Assembly: GCA_963775085.1 (NCBI GenBank)
Contig: CAVZHO010000002.1
Span: forward strand, 1 to 64,000
Direction of reading: 5' to 3'
Source: JAAFIP01 sp963775085
GTDB lineage: Bacteria; Pseudomonadota; Gammaproteobacteria; Burkholderiales; Burkholderiaceae_C
DNA: 64,000 nt
This document shows, piece after piece, positions 27,601 through 34,990 of this stretch. The position numbers and the translations under genes were made by a program. Positions within the stretch are counted from its first letter, which is position 1. Each line of letters starts with the position of its first letter. Below the pieces are notes generated by a model. That model saw only the letters and a list, made by a program, of their open reading frames with translations. It ran no database searches and was not told where the DNA came from.

Positions 27601-28068
27601 ACCACGCAACCCGATACCCCCACCAGCAGCGCCGCCCGCATCGGCCTGGCCATGCACCGCCTGCTGGAGCTGTACACCCCGGGCCTGGACCTCGCTGCCA
27701 TCGCCTCCAGTGTGGGCGCGCAGTGGGGCCTGGATGCAGCACAGGCGCAACAGGCTTTGACGGCAGCCCAACGCATCACCCAAGGCCCCGCCGCATGGGT
27801 GTGGGACGCAGCAGTGGTCGACTGGCAGGCCAACGAGGTCGAGCTGTTGCACGCAGGTGAGGTGCTGCGCCTGGACCGTTTAGTCAAGCGGCGGGGCGAC
27901 CAGAGCTGGTGGGTGCTGGACTACAAATCTGCTGCTGCGCCCGAGCTACAAATTGAATTGCATGCGCAGTTGCAGCGTTACTCGGCAGCTGTTGCTGAAG
28001 CCAACGCTGAGGCGAGTGTGCGAGCAGCGTTTATCACTGGTGATGGGCAGTTGATCGAAGTTCAGTAG
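24697..28068 (+). CDS. addA: AddA-type UvrD-family helicase-nuclease
   Basis: 1,123 residues. Superfamily 1 helicase motifs are all in order: I (VQACAGAGKTWMLVSR), Ia (AITFTKKAAGEMRQRL), II (LLIDEFQDTNPLQW), III (FIVGDPKQSIYRFRRAEPQV), V (LLTVHGAKGLEAHTVLLLD) and VI (NALYVAMTRACDTLAL). The C-terminal PD-(D/E)XK nuclease has AMHRLLELYTPG, LRLDRLVK and WWVLDYKS. It partners the AddB homologue upstream in RecBCD-like end processing. Three R1 elements lie in frame inside it (25057, 26731, 27511), placed in linker-like stretches between motifs. The start ATGAGTGAACAAAAG follows the hairpin-rich gap, so expression may not be strictly coupled to addB. Confidence 0.9.
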   Translation: MSEQKPDQHGTPPQAAYAHNGQPCTREAFYAMACDPQRNVVVQACAGAGKTWMLVSRILRALLNAQGAEALAPHTILAITFTKKAAGEMRQRLQEWLEQFAMADDATLAQELIHRGISSQIALESLSHGRKQLSNLYQSLLESGRSVQIRTFHSWFAALLRSAPLAVLEQLGLPTNYELLEDDSQATAQVWRRFYDALQASDTLRATYFETVAAHGRSNVDKALGSALDKRVEFGLADAAGVVEGSIRPFDVVYPEFAGLAAPLDIFAPDSPQRQLLNKAAKTLGRYDGAIPQKAASQLELALTENNLADALTALLTQAGTARKFSDKIPGIDQVRSLQELCVRINAAARQHAAWQHQQRMAELTRALITCFSALKRERAWVDMGDVERAALHLLSDPVLSGWVQQRLDAQIRHLLIDEFQDTNPLQWQALQAWLSGYAGAGQSAPSVFIVGDPKQSIYRFRRAEPQVFVAATEFVCEALGGVVLSCDHTRRNAQGVLAAVNGVMQGAAAQGYEGFRLHSTESKEVGSVLRLPLIARDATDLDEPSTVWRDTLSMARDEAEEHIRTRECAQAARWVAQHIASGVPAGQVMVLARKRDRLQRMRDALQALGIAAQISEKTQLMEHCEVQDVVALVEAIVSPTHDLALARALKSPLFGVSDDQLIAIAQTARAQHCTWWQSLSKEELLTSTEHGLQPYFIHKIQQDLQTCQHWFATLPPHDALAALYQHRDVVARCMAAAPNSQRASVQLHLQALLVMALDMDGGRFLTPYAWVRALKSGAARAPATTQVAGDAVQLLTVHGAKGLEAHTVLLLDTNAQAEKARFMDVLIDWPAQHSAPTTFAFLATESTPPVCVAQALAHEQAARAREETNALYVAMTRACDTLALSAHEVRTPDPSNPWQRFVACEASQGAGLLQDIELQGAEPLELSAKPAETHFTLLNMPIVPASRTRVAINNVAFESAKQATESATTQPDTPTSSAARIGLAMHRLLELYTPGLDLAAIASSVGAQWGLDAAQAQQALTAAQRITQGPAAWVWDAAVVDWQANEVELLHAGEVLRLDRLVKRRGDQSWWVLDYKSAAAPELQIELHAQLQRYSAAVAEANAEASVRAAFITGDGQLIEVQ
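25057..25110 (+). repeat. R1 element, copy d inside addA
   Basis: TTAGAGTCCTTGTC, then GGACGTAAGCAGCTATCAAA. It is translated in frame as IALESLSHGRKQLSNLYQ. Confidence 0.85.
26731..26796 (-). repeat. R1 element, copy e inside addA
   Basis: In reverse orientation relative to the gene: AGCTGCTTACGTCC, then GGACTACAGCCG. Read as SLSKEELLTSTEHGLQPYF. Confidence 0.8.
27511..27568 (+). repeat. R1 element, copy f inside addA
   Basis: AATATGCCCATAGTCCCTG, then AGGACGCGAGTAGCTATTAA. Read as LLNMPIVPASRTRVAINNVA. Confidence 0.85.
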
Positions 28069-28089
28069 GGTTTGATTCGGAGACTGCCT

Positions 28090-28335
28090 CGGTACGCACA
28101 GTTTGGCGTTTATCATCCGCCCTCATACTGGAGTACCAGAAATCGGTCGACTGATAAATGCCCAACTGTGTGCGACCAAAGTGGCGCGCTACCGGTAGTC
28201 TCCGGTTGGTTATTCCGGCGACTACGGGTTGCGCATGACCGTGTGTACAAGGCGATGTGGCGTATGCAAATTGACCGATTTCTGGTACTCCAGTATGAGG
28301 GCGATTTGCATACGCCACATCGCCAGCGACCAAGC
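28090..28335 (-). repeat. R2 structured element, copy 1 (246 bp)
   Basis: Between addA and the flavoprotein gene. It has three stem-loops: 28091-28177 (imperfect ~25 bp arms), a middle one at about 28181-28240, and 28251-28324 with perfect 21 bp arms. The outer two loops carry the same ~31 nt sequence in opposite orientation (ACCGATTTCTGGTACTCCAG, then TATGAGGGCG). It is homologous over its whole length to 63568-63813 in inverted orientation. An open frame runs through it (from 28072) but looks non-coding. Confidence 0.85.
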
Positions 28336-28419
28336 TCCCCCGAATCGGGTCTGAAAAACCAATCACCGACATCCAACGTAAAGGCAATCAACAGGTTAAG
28401 CTCACCCACTCCACAAAAC

Positions 28420-29751
28420 ATGAGCTTCAGCACGATGACAAATAAACAAGTCACCATCATCGGCGCAGGCCCCGCTGGGCTGATGGCCGCCGAGGTGCTC
28501 AGTAACGCAGGCGTGCAAGTGCATGTGTACGATGCCATGCCCAGCGCAGGGCGCAAGTTTTTGCTCGCAGGCATCGGCGGGCTCAACTTATCGCACAGCG
28601 AACCGATGGAACTCTTTCTCACCCGGTTTTATGAAAGAAATACGGCGCTAGTCCCTGTCCTGCGGACGCAAGCAGCTACGCAATTAGTAGCATGGGCCAA
28701 GGGCTTGGGCATCGACACCTTTGTCGGCAGCTCGGGCCGCATCTTCCCTACCGACATGAAAGCCGCCCCGCTTTTGCGCGCCTGGCTGCAGCGCCTGCGC
28801 ACGCGCGGCGTGCAGTTCCACATGCGGCATCGCTGGACCTGCTGGGCACCCAGCGAGGCAGGCCAGGCGCTGGGGGCTTTGCAATTTGAACACCGCAGCG
28901 CCGCAGACGCAGTGCCTGAGGTGGTCTCGGTGCAGAGCACAGCCACCATACTGGCCCTGGGCGGTGCCAGTTGGCCGCGCCTGGGCTCCGACGGGGCCTG
29001 GCTGCCCTGGCTGCGCGCCAAGGGGGTGGATGTGGCCGACCTACTTCCCGCCAACTGCGGCTTTGATGTGCAAGCCAGCCCGGCACACCGCCAAGCGGAT
29101 GCCCCAGCAGTCGGCTGGAGCCCGCATTTCGCCAGCAAATACGCGGGGCAACCCTTCAAAACCGTCGCCATCAGCGTGCCCGGCAGCGACTTTGCCCGCC
29201 AGGGCGAATTCGTCGCCACCCAAACCGGTGTCGAGGGCAGCCTGATCTACGCCGCCAGCAAGCTGCTGCGCGAGCGCGTCGCCGCTACGGGCAGTGCAAC
29301 CTTCCACCTTGACTTGCTGCCCCAATGGGATGCCGCCAAAGTGCTGCGCGAAGTCAGTCACCCGCGTGGCTCCCGCTCCCTGTCCAGCCACCTTTCCAGC
29401 CGCCTTAACCTGGACGGCATCAAGCTCAATATCCTCTACGAGTTGCTGGGTAAAGATGCCATGAACACGCCTGCCCAGCTCGCCACGGCCATCAAGGCGC
29501 TGCCCATCACCGTTGTAGCCACCCGCCCGATAGCCGAGGCCATCAGCAGTGCAGGCGGTATACGTTTTGAGGCGATGGATGCGCGGTACATGCTGCACAA
29601 GTTGCCCGGTGTGTTCTGCGCCGGTGAAATGCTCGATTGGGAGGCTCCCACAGGCGGCTATCTGCTGACTGCCGCCATGGCCACCGGGCGAGCGGCAGGG
29701 GAGGGGGCGTTGGCGTATGTTTCAACTCCAGACCGATTTCCCATTCAATAG
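28420..29751 (+). CDS. BaiN/HI0933-like FAD-dependent flavoprotein (TIGR03862-like)
   Basis: 443 residues from ATG at 28420; ATG at 28435 (MTNKQVTIIGAGPAGLMAAE) is equally likely. The dinucleotide-binding motif VTIIGAGPAGLMAAEVL is followed by GRKFLLAGIGGLNLSHSE, a signature of this family. ALGGASWPRLGSDGAWLPW and a C-terminal GVFCAGEMLDWEAPTGGYL close the FAD site. The exact reaction is unknown; relatives are putative NAD(P)/FAD oxidoreductases. The longer open frame from 28072 runs through the R2 repeat and should not be used. An R1 copy at 28641 encodes ALVPVLRTQAATQLVA. Confidence 0.83.
   Translation: MSFSTMTNKQVTIIGAGPAGLMAAEVLSNAGVQVHVYDAMPSAGRKFLLAGIGGLNLSHSEPMELFLTRFYERNTALVPVLRTQAATQLVAWAKGLGIDTFVGSSGRIFPTDMKAAPLLRAWLQRLRTRGVQFHMRHRWTCWAPSEAGQALGALQFEHRSAADAVPEVVSVQSTATILALGGASWPRLGSDGAWLPWLRAKGVDVADLLPANCGFDVQASPAHRQADAPAVGWSPHFASKYAGQPFKTVAISVPGSDFARQGEFVATQTGVEGSLIYAASKLLRERVAATGSATFHLDLLPQWDAAKVLREVSHPRGSRSLSSHLSSRLNLDGIKLNILYELLGKDAMNTPAQLATAIKALPITVVATRPIAEAISSAGGIRFEAMDARYMLHKLPGVFCAGEMLDWEAPTGGYLLTAAMATGRAAGEGALAYVSTPDRFPIQ
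28641..28691 (+). repeat. R1 element, copy g inside the flavoprotein gene
   Basis: GGCGCTAGTCCCTGTCC, then GGACGCAAGCAGCTACGCAA. In frame, same protein frame as copies f, j and n. Confidence 0.85.
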
Positions 29752-29774
29752 GGACTTTCCGTTAAACTTACAGT

Positions 29775-30065
29775 ATGAATCGCGAAACTGCACTCCACCT
29801 GCTGGCCAAGCACAAGCCCAAATTACAACGCCAGTTTGGCGTGCGTAGCTTGGCGCTGTTTGGTTCTACAGCGCGTGGCACAGCGCTGGAGGGTAGCGAT
29901 GTCGATGTGTTGGTATCCTTTGACTCGCCTACCACGTCTCAGCAATATTTCGGTGCACAGTTTTACCTTGAAGACGTTTTTAAATGCTCAGTAGATTTGG
30001 TCACCGAGAAGGCATTGCGCAAAGAGCTACGCCCCCATATTGAGCGGGATGCTGTGCATGTCTAG
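29775..30065 (+). CDS. mntA: MntA-type nucleotidyltransferase antitoxin
   Basis: 96 residues. The minimal nucleotidyltransferase signature is LALFGSTARGTALEGSDVDV (GS-x9-D-x-D), with a third acid in CSVDLVT. In the HEPN/MNT system this protein adds AMP residues to the HepT toxin tyrosine and silences it. It overlaps the HepT-like gene by 8 nt, confirming the pair. It lies between the flavoprotein gene and pmbA, a typical accessory insertion. Confidence 0.85.
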   Translation: MNRETALHLLAKHKPKLQRQFGVRSLALFGSTARGTALEGSDVDVLVSFDSPTTSQQYFGAQFYLEDVFKCSVDLVTEKALRKELRPHIERDAVHV

Positions 30066-30420
30066 CGACCAAACGACTCGCGAGTGGCGGTTTTATGTAG
30101 AGGACATGATTGGGTTTTGTGAGCGCGTTCAAAGCTTTACCAGTGGCATCAGCAGAGATGATTTTTTGTCTGAGCCCATGCGCTATGACGCGACAGTGCG
30201 CAATATTGAACTGATCGGCGAAGCCGCTACGCACGTGCCTGCAGCCATCAGGCAAGCCGCTGAAAATGTACCGTGGCGTATGATGATTGCCACGCGCAAT
30301 CAGTTAATTCACGGCTATGCAGGGATTGATGATGAGGTGCTGTGGAGCATCATTCAAACTGATGTTCCCACTCTGCTAGCTTCGTTGCGTGTATTTTTAA
30401 ACACGCACAGCCCCGCTTGA
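30058..30420 (+). CDS. hepT: HepT-like HEPN ribonuclease toxin (DUF86)
   Basis: 120 residues from ATG at 30058 (MSSDQTTREWRFYVEDMIGF). The HEPN active site is ATRNQLIHGYAGID, i.e. R-x4-H followed by the tyrosine that MntA modifies. Helices with RYDATVRNIELIGEAATHVP are standard for DUF86. The predicted RNase is toxic unless modified. The upstream in-frame ATGs (30040, 30049) lie within the antitoxin gene. Confidence 0.85.
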   Translation: MSSDQTTREWRFYVEDMIGFCERVQSFTSGISRDDFLSEPMRYDATVRNIELIGEAATHVPAAIRQAAENVPWRMMIATRNQLIHGYAGIDDEVLWSIIQTDVPTLLASLRVFLNTHSPA

Positions 30421-30634
30421 TAGTCGTTGAATAAAAATGAGGTTGACGAGCCTTGACCCCGGCACTGGCTCTACAGTTAGAGCTGCTTGGTTCCCCACCT
30501 GACTCGGTTGGCCGCTTTACCATGCGGGAAGGCCCGTCAGGGCGTATTGTACCTATTCGCCTGCTGATGGGTATTGAAAACCTTCAACACCCGCGTACAA
30601 CGGGCCGCGTAGTGCAAACCGTTATCATCACCCC
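30421..30634 (+). other. Intergenic region before pmbA, no gene seen
   Basis: 214 bp. A short open frame starting TTGACCCCGG (30453) runs into pmbA in another frame and has no recognisable protein features, so I treat this as non-coding. Confidence 0.5.
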
Positions 30635-32023
30635 ATGCAAAATAACACGCCCACCCACACCCCGCAGCCGGGTTTCAGCTACTCCCGCGCCCAGTTCGAA
30701 TCCTTGGTAGATGCCGCGCTGGCGCATGCCAAAAAGTTGGGTGCCACCGACGCAGGCGCGGAAGCCTCGGAGGGCAGTGGCCTGAGCGTCTCTGCGCGTA
30801 TGGGCCAGCTGGAGAATGTGGAGCGCAATCGGGACAAGTCGCTGGGCGTCACGGTCTACATCGGCAAAAAGCGCGGCAACGCCAGTACCTCGGATTTTTC
30901 CGGCCAGGCGATTGAGCAAACCGTGCAAGCCGCCTTCGACATCGCCCGCTTTACCGCCGAAGACCCGGTGGCGGGCCTGCCCGACCCGCAAGACGTGGCC
31001 TCCAGCTACCCCGAGCTGGACTTGTTCCATCCTTGGGCGATCGACAGCACCCAGGCCATCGAGTTGGCCCTGCGCTGCGAAGGTGCAGCCATGGCCGTGA
31101 GCAAGCAAATTGCCAACAGCGAGGGCGCAGGTGTGTCGGCCCAGCAAAGCCACTTTTTTGCCGCCCATTTGCGTGCGGGGCAGATGGGTTTTCGCGGTGG
31201 CTATGCCTCGTCACGGCACTCGTTGTCGGTCTCGCCGATTGCGGGCAAAGGTGCCAACATGCAGCGCGACAGCTGGTACAGCTCCGAGCGCAACGCTGCC
31301 CACCTGGCCAGCCCCGAGGCCGTGGGGCGCTATGCGGCGCAGCGCGCGCTCAGTCGCCTGCATTCCCGCAAAGTCCCCACGACCCATTGCCCCGTGCTGT
31401 TTGAGTCGCCCGTGGCGGGGGGCTTGCTGGGGGCCTATGTGCAGGCCACCAGCGGTGGCTCGCTCTACCGCAAGAGCAGCTTTTTGCTCGACTCGCTGGG
31501 CAAAACCGTGCTGCCCAAACATATCGACATTGATGAAGACCCGCATGTGCGCGGCGGCAAGGGCAGCAACCCGTTTGACGAAGAGGGTGTTAAAACCCAG
31601 GCGCGCAAGGTGGTCGACGCAGGCAAGGTGCAAGGCTACTTTTTGTCCACCTACAGTGCCCGCAAGCTGGGCATGCGTACCACGGGCAATGCGGGCGGCT
31701 CACATAACCTGACGATGACCTCGCGCCTGACGCGTCCCGGGGATGACCTGGACGCCATGCTGCAAAAGCTGGGCACCGGTTTGTTCGTCACTGAGCTGAT
31801 GGGCTCGGGCGTGAACTTTGTGACCGGGGATTATTCGCGCGGAGCCAGCGGCTTTTGGGTAGAGAAGGGCCGCATCGCCTTCCCGGTGGAAGAGATCACC
31901 ATTGCTGGCAATATGAAAGACATGCTGCGCGGCATTGAAGCCGTGGGTGCCGATGTGTACTGCTCGGGCTCCAAAACCCTGGGTTCGATTTTGCTGAACC
32001 GGATGAAGCTGGCGGGCAGCTAA
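30635..32023 (+). CDS. pmbA: TldE/PmbA metalloprotease subunit
   Basis: 462 residues. Family blocks include GADAGAEAS-like GATDAGAEAS, ARMGQLENVERNRDKSLGVT, SSRHSLSVSPIAGKG, and the C-terminal RTTGNAGGSHNLTM and TGDYSRGASGFWVEKGRIAF. PmbA/TldE pairs with TldD to form a heterodimeric protease that matures microcin B17 and degrades unfolded peptides such as CcdA in enterobacteria. TldE itself lacks the zinc-binding HExxxH motif, consistent with what is seen here. tldD is not in this window. Confidence 0.95.
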   Translation: MQNNTPTHTPQPGFSYSRAQFESLVDAALAHAKKLGATDAGAEASEGSGLSVSARMGQLENVERNRDKSLGVTVYIGKKRGNASTSDFSGQAIEQTVQAAFDIARFTAEDPVAGLPDPQDVASSYPELDLFHPWAIDSTQAIELALRCEGAAMAVSKQIANSEGAGVSAQQSHFFAAHLRAGQMGFRGGYASSRHSLSVSPIAGKGANMQRDSWYSSERNAAHLASPEAVGRYAAQRALSRLHSRKVPTTHCPVLFESPVAGGLLGAYVQATSGGSLYRKSSFLLDSLGKTVLPKHIDIDEDPHVRGGKGSNPFDEEGVKTQARKVVDAGKVQGYFLSTYSARKLGMRTTGNAGGSHNLTMTSRLTRPGDDLDAMLQKLGTGLFVTELMGSGVNFVTGDYSRGASGFWVEKGRIAFPVEEITIAGNMKDMLRGIEAVGADVYCSGSKTLGSILLNRMKLAGS

Positions 32024-32024
32024 G

Positions 32025-32047
32025 CCCTGGCCAGGAACCGGCCAGGG
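32025..32047. terminator. Hairpin between convergent pmbA and yqeY
   Basis: CCCTGGCC (32025-32032) pairs with GGCCAGGG (32040-32047) over a 7 nt loop in the 25 bp convergent gap. No U-tract, so termination is tentative. Confidence 0.45.
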
Positions 32048-32048
32048 A

Positions 32049-32510
32049 TCAACCAGCCAGCGCGGCCTTCACGGCGGCAGACACCTGGCCCATGTCGGCC
32101 TTGCCCGCCAGTTGGGTTTTGACCGCGCCCATCACCTTGCCCATGTCGCCGGGGCCTGGTTTTGTGCCGGATGCAGCACCCAGTGCAGCGACGATTTTTT
32201 TCACTTCGACCAGTACCTCGTCGGCACTCAGGCGCGCGGGCAGGTAGGCTTGCAGCACCGTGATCTCGGTGGCTTCCTTGTCGGCCATGTCTTGGCGGTC
32301 GGCTTTGGTGAAGGCTTCAATACTGTCTTTACGCTGCTTGATCATTTTGTCGATGATGGCAATCACCATTGGATCGTCCAGCACCACGCGCTCGTCCACT
32401 TCTTTTTGCTTGCAGGCCGACAGCAGCAAGCGGATGGTGCCCAGGCGCTCGCTGTCTTTGGCGCGCATGGCGGTCTTCATGTCTTCGGTGATTTGGTCTT
32501 TAAGCGCCAT
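32049..32510 (-). CDS. GatB/YqeY-domain protein
   Basis: 153 residues, the usual length. MALKDQITEDMKTAMRAKDS and RLGTIRLLLSACKQKEVDER are characteristic, followed by IAIIDKMIKQRKDSIEAF and a C-terminal GDMGKVMGAVK segment. The domain is shared with the tRNA-binding tail of GatB; YqeY-type proteins are thought to act on aminoacyl-tRNA, but no reaction is proven. Same strand as the copper chaperone gene, 44 bp apart. Confidence 0.92.
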   Translation of the reverse strand: MALKDQITEDMKTAMRAKDSERLGTIRLLLSACKQKEVDERVVLDDPMVIAIIDKMIKQRKDSIEAFTKADRQDMADKEATEITVLQAYLPARLSADEVLVEVKKIVAALGAASGTKPGPGDMGKVMGAVKTQLAGKADMGQVSAAVKAALAG

Positions 32511-32554
32511 GGCGTGTCCTGCTTGGTAATGGGAAGGGTGGGGAGTGTAGAGCG

Positions 32555-33106
32555 CTAATGTTTGTCCGCATTGTGTTTGTGTTCTTGCGCATTTGCCGCG
32601 GTGGCGGAGGCGGCAGGTGCGGATGCGGCAGGTGCGGATACCGTAGGTGCGCGCGAAGAAACGGGTACCTGCAAATTCAATGTCAGCTCCTTGCCCGCTT
32701 TATCTTTGAAGCGCAGCGTCATGGGCACCTTGGTGTCTTTGGGCAAGGCTTGCTTCAGGTCCATCAGCATAAGGTGGTAGCCACCAGGCTTGAGTTCTAC
32801 GGTTTTGCCAGCGGGTAATTCGAGGTACGGGATGGCGCGCATCTGCATCATGTCGCCCTGCATCTTCATCTCGTGCACCTCACTCACGCCCGCTACGGGT
32901 GAGCTGATGCCTACCAAGCGCAGGTCGCGCTGGGCGGTCAGTTGCATAAAACCACCGGTACCTTTTTGGCCTGGAACTGCTGGGCGCACCCACGCACCAT
33001 CAATTTTCACTTCAACCAGCGTTTTTGCACTGATTGGGATAGAAAATATGCCAATAGTCCCTGTCAATAGGGCATATGCAGCTATAAATTTAGTAGTAGA
33101 TAGCAT
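32555..33106 (-). CDS. PCu(A)C periplasmic copper chaperone
   Basis: 183 residues. The copper site is EVHEMKMQGDMMQMR, followed by PGGYHLMLMDL, i.e. the H-M-M-H-M pattern of PCu(A)C/DUF461, which delivers Cu(I) to cytochrome oxidase. The C-terminal tail is Ala/Thr/Pro-rich and ends in a metal-binding HKHNADKH. The N-terminal signal peptide (KFIAAYALLTGTIGIFS) is largely encoded by an R1 element (33042-33095). It lies between yqeY and rpsU on the minus strand. The Sco1 protein and oxidase genes usually associated are not visible here. Confidence 0.92.
   Translation of the reverse strand: MLSTTKFIAAYALLTGTIGIFSIPISAKTLVEVKIDGAWVRPAVPGQKGTGGFMQLTAQRDLRLVGISSPVAGVSEVHEMKMQGDMMQMRAIPYLELPAGKTVELKPGGYHLMLMDLKQALPKDTKVPMTLRFKDKAGKELTLNLQVPVSSRAPTVSAPAASAPAASATAANAQEHKHNADKH
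33042..33095 (+). repeat. R1 element, copy h, encoding the PCu(A)C signal peptide core
   Basis: AATATGCCAATAGTCCCTG, then GCAGCTATAAATTTAGTAG on the plus strand. The gene reads it in reverse as TTKFIAAYALLTGTIGIF. Confidence 0.82.
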
Positions 33107-33172
33107 GGTGCAAGCGCTTCCAGAAATGTATTCACGCTTTGATTTTAGGGCTTTTGGCGAAGTCCAAACGTA

Positions 33173-33208
33173 AAAAAACCGCGCTCACTAAGGTGAACAC
33201 GGTTTTTT
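33173..33208 (-). terminator. Intrinsic terminator after rpsU
   Basis: AAAAAACCG at the left pairs with CGGTTTTTT at the right around a TCAC/GGTGA stem; A/T tracts on both sides make it usable in both directions. Confidence 0.75.
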
Positions 33209-33226
33209 GGGGAAGTGCCCGGCGGT

Positions 33227-33439
33227 TTAGTACAGCTTTTTGGGCAATTGCATGCTGCGGATGCGTTTGTAGTTGCGCTTGACGGCGGCAGATTTTTTGC
33301 GCTTACGCTCAGACGTGGGTTTCTCGTAGAACTCACGGGCACGCAGGTCGGTCAGCAGGCCGAGTTTTTCGATAGTGCGCTTAAAGCGCCGCAGAGCCAC
33401 TTCAAAGGGCTCATTTTCTTTAACACGAATCGTAGTCAT
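33227..33439 (-). CDS. rpsU: 30S ribosomal protein S21
   Basis: 70 residues. MTTIRVKENEPFEVALRRFK, KLGLLTDLRAREFYEKPTSE and RKRKKSAAVKRNYKR are the full signature of bS21, which helps start-site base pairing on the small subunit. Single gene with its own terminator. The 199 bp upstream (33440-33638) contains no gene and should hold its promoter and the tolC 3' end. Confidence 0.97.
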   Translation of the reverse strand: MTTIRVKENEPFEVALRRFKRTIEKLGLLTDLRAREFYEKPTSERKRKKSAAVKRNYKRIRSMQLPKKLY

Positions 33440-33638
33440 TTAAATGAATAATTAATGGTGCTAAGGGTATGGGAAGGTAGATCAAGCCTTTCATACCCCC
33501 GGCGGAGTTCCCCACCTGTAAATGGTGCACCGGCGGCGGGGTTTGCCAGCAGAACTTGGGATTATAGCTTTTTTTCAGAAACAATGGCCATCAGCTCGGG
33601 TGAAACCGGTATTTCAAGTGCGTGGGGGCGCGGCAGCC

Positions 33639-34988
33639 TTACTTGTCAGCGACAAAATAGGAGGCGATATGTTGCAAGTCGACTACTTCCAGAGTGCCTG
33701 CCGAGTACCGCAGGCGTATGTAGCTCAGCAGATAGTTGTAGCGGGACAACGCCAGTTCGCGCTTTGCCTCAAATACCTGCTGCTGGGCATTGAGGACATC
33801 GAGATTGGTGCGAATGCCGCCTTTGACGCTTTTTTGCGTTGCGTCCACCAGTAGGCGTGCGGAACTGAGGGCTTTTTCCGCTGCGGCGATTCGCAGCGCG
33901 CTGCTCTGAATCAGGCCGTACTGTTTACGCAGCTCAACCATTACCTGGCTGATCTTGGCATCCAAATCCGATTGGGCCTTTGCATGATTGGCGATGGCCT
34001 GGCTGACGGAGGCATCGACCGAGCCACCGGCATACAGGGGTACGTTGAGTTGCAGGCCAATGCTGCGCAGATAGGTGCTCTGATTGAAGGTATTGGTGGT
34101 GTCGGATTTGTTCTTGCTCAGATTGCCTACCAGGTCCAGCCGCGGAGCATGTCCGGCACGCGCTTTGGCAATTTCCTTGCTGGCCACCTCAATGACGTAG
34201 CGCTGCGCGAGGATTTCCGGGTTGTTATCCAGGGCCAATTCCTTCCAGGCCTCAATATGCACGGGTTCTGCGGATTTAAGCTGAAAATCCTCCGACAGTT
34301 TATCCAAAGCAGTGATGTCCTGACCCACCATCGCAGACAGTGCATTGCGTGCGTTGAACAAGTTATCCCTTGCTTCCAGTATTTGAGCTTCAGCCAAATC
34401 GTATTTAGCCTGTGCTTCCAGTACTTCGGTTTTGGTGCCTTCGCCTTTGATCAGCAGGCGTTCGCTAGCCGCTCGTAGCTCGGCATAGGCATCACGCTGT
34501 GCGATGGCTTGGGCCAGTTGGTCTTCCGCGTATTTGGCAGGTGCATACAGTCCGACCAGACGTACGATCAATTCCTGACTGCGTATCAAGAACTGCGCGT
34601 CACTTGCACGGGTTTGTGCAACACCTTGCAGATAGCGGGCAGTACCCTCAGGATGAAATAATGGTTGCCGCAGTTGTATTGACACGGCCTGGCTAGTGTA
34701 ATTGCGACGATCCTGGTTATCGCCAAGGAGGGTTGCCGTAGTGACATCGGCTTGATTTTTGTTGGCAGAAATGTTGGCTGACACATTGGGCAGGAGGTGT
34801 GACCGTCCCAATGCCTTGAATTGCTGTCCAGCCGCTTTTTCACTCAGCGCAACACGGTATATCGGGTCGTTGACCAACGCTTCTTCGTAGGCCTGTAATA
34901 GGCCGAGCGCGCTGGCTTGGTGCATAGGCGCCAATGATGCTGCACCGACCATCGACATCAGTAAGTGGCGAATCCAAATGGGGCTCAT
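33639..34988 (-). CDS. tolC: TolC-family outer-membrane channel of a type I secretion system
   Basis: 449 residues with signal peptide (HLLMSMVGAASLAPMHQASA). Alternating coiled-coil and barrel segments occur in two repeats: GLLQAYEEALVNDPIYR opens the first, and LDNNPEILAQRYVIEVASKE the second; VSIQLRQPLFHPEGTARY marks barrel strands. It provides the outer-membrane exit duct. Only 2 nt separate its start from the hlyD stop and the ABC gene follows, so all three form one operon. Confidence 0.92.
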   Translation of the reverse strand: MSPIWIRHLLMSMVGAASLAPMHQASALGLLQAYEEALVNDPIYRVALSEKAAGQQFKALGRSHLLPNVSANISANKNQADVTTATLLGDNQDRRNYTSQAVSIQLRQPLFHPEGTARYLQGVAQTRASDAQFLIRSQELIVRLVGLYAPAKYAEDQLAQAIAQRDAYAELRAASERLLIKGEGTKTEVLEAQAKYDLAEAQILEARDNLFNARNALSAMVGQDITALDKLSEDFQLKSAEPVHIEAWKELALDNNPEILAQRYVIEVASKEIAKARAGHAPRLDLVGNLSKNKSDTTNTFNQSTYLRSIGLQLNVPLYAGGSVDASVSQAIANHAKAQSDLDAKISQVMVELRKQYGLIQSSALRIAAAEKALSSARLLVDATQKSVKGGIRTNLDVLNAQQQVFEAKRELALSRYNYLLSYIRLRYSAGTLEVVDLQHIASYFVADK

Positions 34989-34990
34989 GC

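Noticed and set aside
28072..28419. N-terminal extension of the flavoprotein from 28072
   Set aside because: It is the R2 element read through; the flavoprotein FAD motif starts just after ATG 28420/28435.
30453..30710. 85-residue open frame before pmbA
   Set aside because: It overlaps the pmbA start in another frame and has neither ribosome-binding site nor recognisable composition.
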